Assembly: GCF_016595675.1 (NCBI RefSeq)
Contig: NZ_JAENJH010000009.1
Coordinates: 62,001 to 126,000, forward strand
From: Prauserella cavernicola
GTDB taxonomy: Bacteria; Actinomycetota; Actinomycetes; Mycobacteriales; Pseudonocardiaceae
DNA: 64,000 nucleotides
Direction of reading: 5' to 3'
A program made the position numbers and the translations under genes. How positions within the stretch are numbered: the stretch's first letter is position 1; each line of letters begins with the position of its first letter. Below, piece by piece: positions 56,306-64,000 of this stretch. The notes under the pieces are model-generated. The model worked only from the letters and a program-made list of their open reading frames with translations. It had not been told where the DNA came from and did no database searches.

Positions 56306-56794
56306 TCAGTCCTCCTTCGAGGGGCGAGCCTCGGGCGGGAGCACGCCCCAGTCGATCAGCTGCTCGGTGAGCTCGCCGGGCGTCATGTCGTAGATGATCG
56401 CGAGCGAGCGCAGGTCCTCGGTGCGAATCGAGAGGACCTTGCCGTTGTAGTCGCCGCGCTGGCTCTGGATGGTCGCGGCATAGCGGGCGAGCGGACCGAC
56501 CTTCTCCGCGGGCAGCTGCTGCAACCGCTCGAGGTTGATCACGATCTTCGTGGCCGGCTCGGCGCCGGAGGGAACCCGGCCCTCTGGCAACAACTCGACC
56601 ACCGGGACACCGTAGAAATCGGCGAGCTCGGCCAGCTTCTGCACGGTTACCGCACGATCGCCACGCTCGTAGGAGCCCACCACGACCGCCTTCCAGCGGC
56701 CGCCGGACTTCTGCTCGACCCCGTGCAGGGACAAGCCCTGTTGCTGGCGGATACCGCGGAGCTTGGCCCCGAGCGCCTTGGCGTAATCGCCCAT
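56306..56794 (-). CDS. bldD: BldD family developmental regulator
   Basis: Global repressor of sporulation genes in streptomycetes, active as a dimer held by cyclic di-GMP. The 162-residue protein has an XRE-type HTH (~6-70, LGAKLRGIRQQQGLSLHGVEQKSGGRWKAVVVGSYERGDRAV) and the C-terminal c-di-GMP domain with the full RxD-x8-RxxD signature: R113-G-D115 and R124-T-E-D127. ATG 56794 is chosen by homology. Half-site repeats at 56859-56881 upstream suggest autoregulation. The window does not show whether this organism differentiates. Confidence 0.93.
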   Translation of the reverse strand: MGDYAKALGAKLRGIRQQQGLSLHGVEQKSGGRWKAVVVGSYERGDRAVTVQKLAELADFYGVPVVELLPEGRVPSGAEPATKIVINLERLQQLPAEKVGPLARYAATIQSQRGDYNGKVLSIRTEDLRSLAIIYDMTPGELTEQLIDWGVLPPEARPSKED

Positions 56795-56858
56795 CTGGTG
56801 GTTCTCCGTTTCCTCGTCCCGAGATCGGCCCGGATGACCGACAGGGAACTCGTGAGTC

Positions 56859-56881
56859 GAATACTCAGAGTAATGGTTACT
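56859..56881. promoter_or_regulatory. BldD-box-like alternating half-sites upstream of bldD
   Basis: AATACTCAGAGTAAT (56859-56873) matches the BldD consensus nTnACnC(A/T)GnGTnAn with one mismatch, and GAGTAATGGTTACTC (56867-56881) is an exact inverted repeat using the same GAGT/ACTC half-sites. The cluster lies 65-87 bp upstream of bldD on its promoter side. BldD autorepression is known in Streptomyces. Confidence 0.7.
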
Positions 56882-57012
56882 CGTAGTCGTCACCAGGTCA
56901 AGCAGATCATCGCTCGCTGACGTCGCCGGACGCGATCCCACCACCCGGAAGACTGAGGCGCGTCACCTGCTACTGTCTGTGCGGATTCCTCGTCCGACCA
57001 GGGGAATCGACA

Positions 57013-57049
57013 TCCTTTAAGGACCCGTCCCGTGAGGCGGGGAAGGAGG
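57013..57049 (+). promoter_or_regulatory. PyrR-binding leader hairpin overlapping the pyrR RBS
   Basis: TCCTTTAAGG (from 57013), CCCG (57024-57027), loop TCCCGTGAGG and CGGG (57038-57041) match the conserved PyrR RNA element. The outer stem TCCTT (57013-57017) pairs with AAGGA (57043-57047), which is part of the GGAAGGAGG ribosome-binding site. PyrR bound with UMP would therefore hide the RBS; translational repression by PyrR is known in mycobacteria. No separate terminator hairpin is visible before the GTG. Confidence 0.8.
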
Positions 57050-57055
57050 TCTACC

Positions 57056-57633
57056 GTGGCGCCACGTCCACGTGGCGCGACGGAACCGGCTGCTGAGCGC
57101 GAGCTGCTCACGGCCGGGGACGTCGCGCGCACCATCGCCCGAATGGCTCATCAGGTCATCGAGAAGACCGCGCTCGATTCGGCGAACGCGACACCACCCG
57201 TGCTGTTGGGCATTCCCACGCGCGGCATCCCGCTCGCGACGCGGCTCGGCGAGCGCATCACCGAGTTCTCCGGCGTCGACGTGCCCACCGGGGCCCTCGA
57301 CGTGACGCTCTACCGCGACGACCTGCGGCGCAAGCCCACCCGTCCGCTCGAGCAGACCCAGCTGCCCGGCACCGGCATCGACGACCGGATCGTGGTCCTC
57401 GTGGACGACGTCCTGTTCTCCGGCCGGACCATCCGGGCCGCTCTCGACGCGCTGCGCGACCACGGCAGGCCCAAGTCCGTGCAGCTCGCCGTGCTCGTCG
57501 ACCGGGGGCACCGCGAGCTGCCCATCCGCGCCGACTACGTGGGCAAGAACGTGCCCACGTCGCGCTCGGAGGAGGTCTCGGTCCTGTTCGCCGACGTCGA
57601 CGGCCGTGACGCGGTACTGCTGGGGGAACGCCG

Positions 57634-57637
<4 letters not shown>
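57056..57637 (+). CDS. pyrR: Bifunctional pyr operon regulator/uracil phosphoribosyltransferase PyrR
   Basis: RNA-binding repressor of pyrimidine synthesis that also has weak UPRTase activity. The 193-residue protein has [27 protein letters not shown], the PRPP motif [21 protein letters not shown], and the basic RNA-facing [15 protein letters not shown] and [29 protein letters not shown] 57056 is set by the GGAAGGAGG RBS 6 nt upstream. It heads the pyrR-pyrB-pyrC-PH-carA-carB operon and probably controls it through the leader at 57013-57049. Confidence 0.95.
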
Positions 57638-58559
<922 letters not shown>

Positions 58560-58563
<4 letters not shown>

Positions 58564-59849
58564 CCCAGGTTCTGCTCAAGGGCGCCCGCCTCTACGGCGA
58601 GGGCGAGAAGGTGGACGTGCTCGTCGTCGACGGGACGATCGCCGAGATCGGCGCGGTCGCCGCGGCCGAGGGCACCGAGGTGGTCGAGGCCGGGGGACAG
58701 GTGCTGCTGCCCGGGTTCGTCGACCTGCACACCCACCTGCGCGAGCCCGGCCGGGAGGATACCGAGACCGTCGACTCCGGTTCCGCCGCGGCGGCGCTGG
58801 GCGGCTACACCGCGGTCTTCGCGATGGCCAACACCGACCCGGTCGCCGACAACGCCGTGGTGGTGGAGCACGTCTGGCGGCGCGGCAGGGAGACCGGGCT
58901 TGTCGACGTGCACCCGGTCGGCGCCGTCACGGTCGGCCTCAAGGGCGAGCGGCTCGCCGAGATGGGCACGATGGCAAAGTCGGCGGCAGGCGTGCGGCTG
59001 TTCTCCGACGACGGGCACTGCGTGTCCGACCCGCTGCTCATGCGCAGGGCGCTGGAGTACTCGACCGCGCTCGGCGTGGTCGTCGCCCAGCACGCGGAGG
59101 AGCCGAGGCTCACCGTCGGCGCGCAGGCCCACGAGGGGGAGCGCGCGGCCAGGCTCGGCTATGCCGGCTGGCCATCGTCGGCGGAGGAGGCGATCGTCGC
59201 CCGCGACTGCGTGCTCGCCAGGCACGCGGGGGCGCGGCTGCACATCTGCCACGTGTCGGCCACCGGCACGGTCGACGTCCTCGACTGGGCCAAGGGGCTC
59301 GGCGTGGACGTCTCTGCCGAGGTGACGCCGCACCACCTGCTGCTCACCGACGAGCGGCTCGCCACCTACGACCCCATCAACAAGGTCAACCCGCCGCTGC
59401 GGGCCGAGGCCGACGTCGAGCGCATGCGCCGCGCGCTGGCCTCCGGCGTGCTCGACTGCGTCGCCACCGACCACGCCCCGCACGCCGTGCAGGACAAGGA
59501 CTGCGAGTGGGACGCGGCCAGGCCGGGCATGCTCGGCCTGCAGACCGCGCTGTCGATCGTGGTGGAGACGATGGTGCGCCCCGGCCTGCTCGACTGGCGC
59601 GGCGTGGCCAGGATCATGAGCGAGCGGCCCGCCGAGATCGCCGGGCTGCCCGACCAGGGCAGGCCGCTGGCCGTCGGCGAGCCGGCCAACCTCGTGCTGG
59701 TCGACCCCGAGGCCGAGTGGACGGTGCGCGGGGCCGAGCTGGCCAGCGTCTCCGCCAACACCCCGTACGAGGGAATGCGCTTGCCCGCCGTGGTGAGCGC
59801 CACGTTGCTGCGCGGGCGGATCACGTCGCGCGAAGGGAAGATTGGGTAA
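58560..59849 (+). CDS. pyrC: Dihydroorotase
   Basis: Cyclises carbamoyl-aspartate to dihydroorotate. The 429-residue amidohydrolase has the zinc motif [42 protein letters not shown], and the catalytic Asp in [18 protein letters not shown]. It is of the longer type (class I-like) found in Gram-positives. Overlaps pyrB by 4 bp and the next gene by 1 bp (TAATG). Confidence 0.95.
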
Positions 59850-60340
59850 TGGACAGGCTGCTACTGACACTGCTGGTCGTCGCGTTCTTCGCACTCGCGG
59901 TCTACGGCATGTGGCGCGGCTGGCGACGACAGGCCCGCACCCAGAGCGTGCGCATCCCGCCGTTCCCCGAGCTGCCGGAGAACCTGGGCGAGCCGACGCT
60001 GACGGCCGACGGTCTCTACGTCGCGACCACCAACGCGGGGCACTGGCAGGAGCGGGTGGTGACGCGCGGCGTCGGCATGCGCGGCCCGGCGGTGCTGCGC
60101 CTGTACGAGCAGGGCGTCCACGTGGACCGCGCCGGCGCGGTGGGCATCTGGATCCCGCGCTCCTCCATTGTGGACGTCAAGCCCGGTAAGGGGATGGCGG
60201 GCAAGGTCATGGGCACCGAGAGCCTGCTGGTGTTCACCTGGAGCGTCGGCGACGTCGAGCTCGACACCGGGTTCCGTGGCGACGACCACGGCGACTATCC
60301 ACAGTGGATCAACGAGGTCAAGGGAGGTGCCCAGGTATGA
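59849..60340 (+). CDS. Rv1382-like membrane-anchored PH-domain protein in the pyr operon
   Basis: The 163-residue protein has one N-terminal membrane helix (LLLTLLVVAFFALAVYGMWRGW), then a soluble beta-rich domain (VTRGVGMRGPAVLRLYEQGVHVDRAGAVGIWIPRSSIVDV) resembling bacterial PH-like transporter-associated domains. M. tuberculosis Rv1382 lies in exactly this position between pyrC and carA. Its function is unknown, and why it stays in the pyrimidine operon is unclear. Coupled on both sides (TAATG, ATGA). Confidence 0.82.
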   Translation: MDRLLLTLLVVAFFALAVYGMWRGWRRQARTQSVRIPPFPELPENLGEPTLTADGLYVATTNAGHWQERVVTRGVGMRGPAVLRLYEQGVHVDRAGAVGIWIPRSSIVDVKPGKGMAGKVMGTESLLVFTWSVGDVELDTGFRGDDHGDYPQWINEVKGGAQV

Positions 60341-61461
60341 GCGGCACACGCACGCCGGCCGCGCTCGTCCTCGAGGACGGCAGGATCTTCCGGGGCACCG
60401 CCTACGGCGCACAGGGTCGTTCGCTCGGTGAGGCCGTCTTCTGCACCGGCATGACCGGCTACCAGGAGACGCTGACCGACCCGTCCTACCGCGGCCAGAT
60501 CGTGGTGCAGACGGCTCCGCAGATCGGCAACACCGGCTGGAACGACGAGGACGACGAGTCCTCGCGGGTGTGGGTCGCCGGCTACGTGGTCCGCGACCCC
60601 GCGCGCACGCCGTCCAACTGGCGCGCGACGCGCTCGCTGGACGACGAGCTGCGAGCCCAGGACGTGGTCGGCATCGCCGAGGTGGACACGCGCACGCTCA
60701 CGCGCCACATCCGCGAGCACGGCGCCATGCGCGCCGGGGTGTTCTCCGGTGACGCGCTCGCCTCGCCCGACGACATGGTCGCCGAGGTGCTCGCGAGCCC
60801 GCCGATGAAGGGTGCCGACCTGGCGGGCCAGGTGACCACGGACAAGCCGTACGTGGTGGCCGCCGAGGGCGAGCGCCGCTACCGCGTGGCCGCTCTCGAC
60901 CTCGGCATCAAGTCGAACACGCCCCGGCAGATGGCCAAGCGCGGCATCGAGGTGCACGTGCTGCCCGCATCGAGCACGCTCGACGACCTGCTCGCGGTGG
61001 AGCCCGACGGCGTCTTTCTCTCCAACGGTCCCGGCGACCCGCAGACGCAGACGCACGCGATCGAGCTGACCAAGCAGGTACTCGGCAGGCAGATGCCGCT
61101 GTTCGGCATCTGCTTCGGCAACCAGATCCTCGGCCGCGCGCTGGGGCTGGGCACCTACAAGATGCGCTTCGGTCACCGCGGCATCAACGTGCCGGTGCTC
61201 GACGCCGACACCGGCCGCGTGGCGATCACCGCGCAGAACCACGGCTTCGCGCTCGAGGGCGAGCCCGGCCAGCGGTTCGAGTCGCCGTTCGGCGCGGCCA
61301 AGGTGAGCCACTACTGCGCGAACGACGGCACGGTGGAGGGCCTTCGGTGCGCCGACGTGCCCGCCTTCTCCGTGCAGTACCACCCGGAGGCGGCGGCGGG
61401 TCCGCACGACGCCAACCCGCTGTTCGACGAGTTCGTGACCTTGATGGAGAAGTCCAAGTAA
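60337..61461 (+). CDS. carA: Carbamoyl-phosphate synthase small subunit
   Basis: Glutamine amidotransferase subunit feeding ammonia to CarB. The 374-residue protein has the N-terminal CPSase domain ([44 protein letters not shown]) and a class I GATase domain with nucleophile Cys in [15 protein letters not shown] and His/Glu in [15 protein letters not shown]. The triad is complete. ATG 60337 overlaps the preceding stop; carB begins on the last base of its stop (TAATG). Confidence 0.96.
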   Translation: MSGTRTPAALVLEDGRIFRGTAYGAQGRSLGEAVFCTGMTGYQETLTDPSYRGQIVVQTAPQIGNTGWNDEDDESSRVWVAGYVVRDPARTPSNWRATRSLDDELRAQDVVGIAEVDTRTLTRHIREHGAMRAGVFSGDALASPDDMVAEVLASPPMKGADLAGQVTTDKPYVVAAEGERRYRVAALDLGIKSNTPRQMAKRGIEVHVLPASSTLDDLLAVEPDGVFLSNGPGDPQTQTHAIELTKQVLGRQMPLFGICFGNQILGRALGLGTYKMRFGHRGINVPVLDADTGRVAITAQNHGFALEGEPGQRFESPFGAAKVSHYCANDGTVEGLRCADVPAFSVQYHPEAAAGPHDANPLFDEFVTLMEKSK

Positions 61462-64000
61462 TGCCCAAACGCAACGACATCGAGCACGTTCTCGTCATCG
61501 GGTCGGGGCCGATCGTGATCGGCCAGGCCGCCGAGTTCGACTACTCCGGCACCCAGGCGTGCCGGGTGCTGCGCGCCGAGGGACTGCGCGTGAGCCTGGT
61601 CAACTCCAACCCCGCGACGATCATGACGGACCCCGAGTTCGCCGACGCCACCTACATCGAGCCGGTGACCCCCGAGTACGTCGAGAAGGTCATCGCGGCC
61701 GAGCGCCCCGACGCGCTGCTGGCGACGCTGGGCGGGCAGACCGCCCTCAACACCGCCGTCGCGCTGCACGAGCGCGGGGTGCTGGAGAAGTACGGCGTCG
61801 AGCTGATCGGCGCCGACATCGACGCCATCCAGCGCGGCGAGGACAGGCAGAAGTTCAAGGACATCGTGCGCGACGTCGGCGGCGACGTGCCGCGCAGCGC
61901 GGTCTGCCACTCCATGGAGGAGGTGCGCAAGACCGTCGCCGAGGTGGGCCTTCCCGTGGTCATCCGGCCGTCGTTCACGATGGGCGGGCTCGGCTCCGGC
62001 ATGGCGCACACCGACGAGGAGCTGGAGCGGCTCGCGTCGGTCGGCCTCGAGGAGAGCCCTGTCACCGAGGTGCTCATCGAGGAGAGCGTGCTCGGCTGGA
62101 AGGAGTACGAGCTCGAGCTGATGCGCGACCGCCACGACAACGTGGTGGTGGTGTGCTCGATCGAGAACGTCGACGCGATGGGCGTGCACACCGGTGACTC
62201 GGTGACCGTCGCCCCCGCGATGACGCTGACCGACCGCGAGTACCAGCACATGCGCGATGTCGGCATCGACGTGCTGCGCGAGGTGGGCGTCGACACCGGC
62301 GGCTGCAACATCCAGTTCGCGATCAACCCGGCCGACGGGCGCATGATCGTGATCGAGATGAACCCGCGGGTGTCGCGGTCCTCGGCGCTGGCGTCGAAGG
62401 CCACGGGCTTCCCGATCGCCAAGATCGCCGCCAAGCTCGCGATCGGCTACACGCTCGACGAGATCAGCAACGACATCACCGGCGAGACCCCGGCCAGCTT
62501 CGAGCCGACGCTGGACTACGTGGTCGTCAAGGTGCCGCGCTTCGCGTTCGAGAAGTTCCCTGGCGCCGACCCGATGCTGACCACGACGATGAAGAGCGTC
62601 GGCGAGGCCATGTCGCTGGGCCGCAGTTTCCCCGAGGCGCTGGGCAAGGCCATGCGCTCGATGGAGACCAAGCGCGTCGGCTTCTGGACGCAGCCGGACC
62701 CCGAGGGCGCCACGCTGGAGTCGACGCTCGAGGACCTGCGCACCGCCCACGACGGCAGGCTCTACGCCGTGGAGCGCGCGTTGCGGCTCGGCGGCACCGT
62801 CGCGCAGGTGCACGAGGCCAGCGGCATCGACCCGTGGTTCGTCGACCAGATCGCGCTGATCGGCGAGGTCGGCGCCGAGGTGCGCGACGCCCCGGTGCTG
62901 GACCAGCAGCTGCTGCGCCGCGCCAAGCGCACCGGGCTGTCCGACCGGCAGATCGCGTCCCTGCGGCCCGAGCTGGCCGGCGAGGACGGCGTGCGCACGC
63001 TGCGGCACCGGCTCGGTGTGCACCCGGTGTTCAAGACCGTGGACACCTGCGCCGCCGAGTTCGAGGCCCGCACGCCGTACCACTACTCCGCCTACGAGGC
63101 CGATCCCGCGGCCGAGACCGAGGTCGCCCCACAGCCGGAACGGCCGAAGGTACTCATCCTCGGTTCCGGGCCGAACCGCATCGGGCAGGGCATCGAGTTC
63201 GACTACTCGTGCGTGCACGCTGCACTCGCGCTGCGGGAAGCCGGGTTCGAGGCCGTGATGGTCAACTGCAACCCGGAGACCGTCTCCACCGACTACGACA
63301 CCTCCGACCGCCTGTATTTCGAGCCGCTGACGTTCGAGGACGTGCTGGAGGTCGTGCGCGCCGAGCAGTCGTCGGGCACCGTCGCGGGCGTGATCGTGCA
63401 GCTGGGCGGGCAGACCCCGCTCGGCCTCGCGCAGCGGCTGGCCGACGCGGGCGTGCCGATTGTGGGCACGCCGCCGCAGGCCATCCACCTGGCCGAGGAC
63501 CGCGGAGCGTTCGGTGACGTGCTGCGCTCGGCAGGCCTGCCCGCGCCCGCGTACGGCACCGCGACCTCGTTCGAGGGCGCCAAGCGCATCGCCGACGAGA
63601 TCGGCTACCCCGTGCTGGTGCGGCCGTCGTACGTGCTCGGCGGGCGCGGCATGGAGATCGTCTACGACGAGGCCTCGCTGGCCGGCTACATCCAGCGCGC
63701 CACGGAGGTGACGCCCGAGCACCCGGTGCTCGTCGACCGCTTCCTTGACGACGCGATCGAGATCGACGTGGACGCCCTGTTCGACGGCGAGGAGCTGTTC
63801 CTCGGCGGCGTGATGGAGCACATCGAGGAGGCGGGCATCCACTCCGGCGACTCGGCGTGCGCGCTGCCACCGATCACGCTGGGCCGCACGGATCTCGAGC
63901 AGGTGCGCCGCTGCACCGAGGCGATCGCCCGCGGTGTCGGCGTGCGCGGGCTGCTCAACGTGCAGTACGCGCTCAAGGACGACGTGCTGTACGTGCTGGA
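61461..64000 (+). CDS. carB: Carbamoyl-phosphate synthase large subunit, 5' part
   Basis: Makes carbamoyl phosphate for pyrimidines and arginine. About 846 codons are visible before the window ends; the family is ~1,100 aa, so the 3' end (rest of the second ATP-grasp domain and the regulatory MGS domain) is missing. Visible: [24 protein letters not shown], first ATP-grasp domain with [20 protein letters not shown] and [25 protein letters not shown], oligomerisation domain, and the repeated second half starting [24 protein letters not shown] with [18 protein letters not shown]. Confidence 0.96.
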   Translation, partial: MPKRNDIEHVLVIGSGPIVIGQAAEFDYSGTQACRVLRAEGLRVSLVNSNPATIMTDPEFADATYIEPVTPEYVEKVIAAERPDALLATLGGQTALNTAVALHERGVLEKYGVELIGADIDAIQRGEDRQKFKDIVRDVGGDVPRSAVCHSMEEVRKTVAEVGLPVVIRPSFTMGGLGSGMAHTDEELERLASVGLEESPVTEVLIEESVLGWKEYELELMRDRHDNVVVVCSIENVDAMGVHTGDSVTVAPAMTLTDREYQHMRDVGIDVLREVGVDTGGCNIQFAINPADGRMIVIEMNPRVSRSSALASKATGFPIAKIAAKLAIGYTLDEISNDITGETPASFEPTLDYVVVKVPRFAFEKFPGADPMLTTTMKSVGEAMSLGRSFPEALGKAMRSMETKRVGFWTQPDPEGATLESTLEDLRTAHDGRLYAVERALRLGGTVAQVHEASGIDPWFVDQIALIGEVGAEVRDAPVLDQQLLRRAKRTGLSDRQIASLRPELAGEDGVRTLRHRLGVHPVFKTVDTCAAEFEARTPYHYSAYEADPAAETEVAPQPERPKVLILGSGPNRIGQGIEFDYSCVHAALALREAGFEAVMVNCNPETVSTDYDTSDRLYFEPLTFEDVLEVVRAEQSSGTVAGVIVQLGGQTPLGLAQRLADAGVPIVGTPPQAIHLAEDRGAFGDVLRSAGLPAPAYGTATSFEGAKRIADEIGYPVLVRPSYVLGGRGMEIVYDEASLAGYIQRATEVTPEHPVLVDRFLDDAIEIDVDALFDGEELFLGGVMEHIEEAGIHSGDSACALPPITLGRTDLEQVRRCTEAIARGVGVRGLLNVQYALKDDVLYVL

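Overview
This is high-GC, gene-dense DNA from an actinomycete. Several features point to the Pseudonocardiaceae (Amycolatopsis/Saccharomonospora/Prauserella type): GTG/TTG starts, 4-bp ATGA/GTGA stop-start overlaps, a BldD regulator, a DasR-type PTS locus, and a gene order close to the Mycobacterium tuberculosis blocks Rv2594c-Rv2533c (ruvC to nusB) and Rv1379-Rv1384 (pyrR to carB). The genus is inferred from gene content; no database was searched. I saw no rRNA, tRNA or CRISPR array.

Layout. 1-10 kb: tail of an EEP-family phosphodiesterase, SOS-boxed ruvCAB, yajC-secD-secF-apt, relA and an enoyl-CoA hydratase. 10-17 kb: a MarR repressor with a dehalogenase-like hydrolase, a PLP lyase/aminotransferase, a membrane-anchored cyclophilin, a glyoxalase II-like hydrolase, small hypotheticals and a YibE/F membrane protein. 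16.9-18.9 kb: an Rv2578c-type radical SAM gene under a perfect LexA box, interrupted by an intein exactly at the third cysteine of its [4Fe-4S] motif. 19-33 kb: aspS, a kinase-like protein, an SGNH hydrolase, a methyltransferase, rarA, a dehydrogenase, and alaS with its usual followers ruvX, mltG and aroE. 33-37.6 kb: secreted EEP protein, 2-hydroxyacid dehydrogenase, serine hydrolase, and a coupled PRTase/dienelactone-hydrolase pair. 37.6-40.9 kb: a split GlcNAc/glucose PTS (HPr, EIIC, EIIB, EIIA) around a DasR-like regulator with a dre site in the divergent gap. 40.9-43.1 kb: an ECF sigma/anti-sigma operon divergent from a Rieske lipoprotein, with matching ECF promoters facing both ways. 43.1-46.7 kb: accessory island with a three-gene tyrosine-recombinase module (third gene broken) and a hemerythrin-like gene, bracketed by ~21-bp repeats. 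46.9-56.3 kb: prepilin peptidase, aroC-aroK-aroB-aroQ, a GNAT-VOC fusion, a beta-propeller lipoprotein, a B-4DMT membrane protein, pepQ-efp-nusB. 56.3-64 kb: bldD with an intact c-di-GMP signature, and the pyrR-pyrB-pyrC-PH protein-carA-carB operon behind a PyrR-binding leader; carB runs off the window.

Most of the window is housekeeping: recombination repair, protein export, stringent response, tRNA charging, shikimate and pyrimidine synthesis. The most unusual item is the SOS-regulated radical SAM enzyme whose cofactor site can only form after protein splicing. Next are the mirror-image ECF promoters, one of which appears to drive a leaderless Rieske mRNA; the MarR operator that fills its own promoter spacer; and the decayed recombinase module inside a repeat array.
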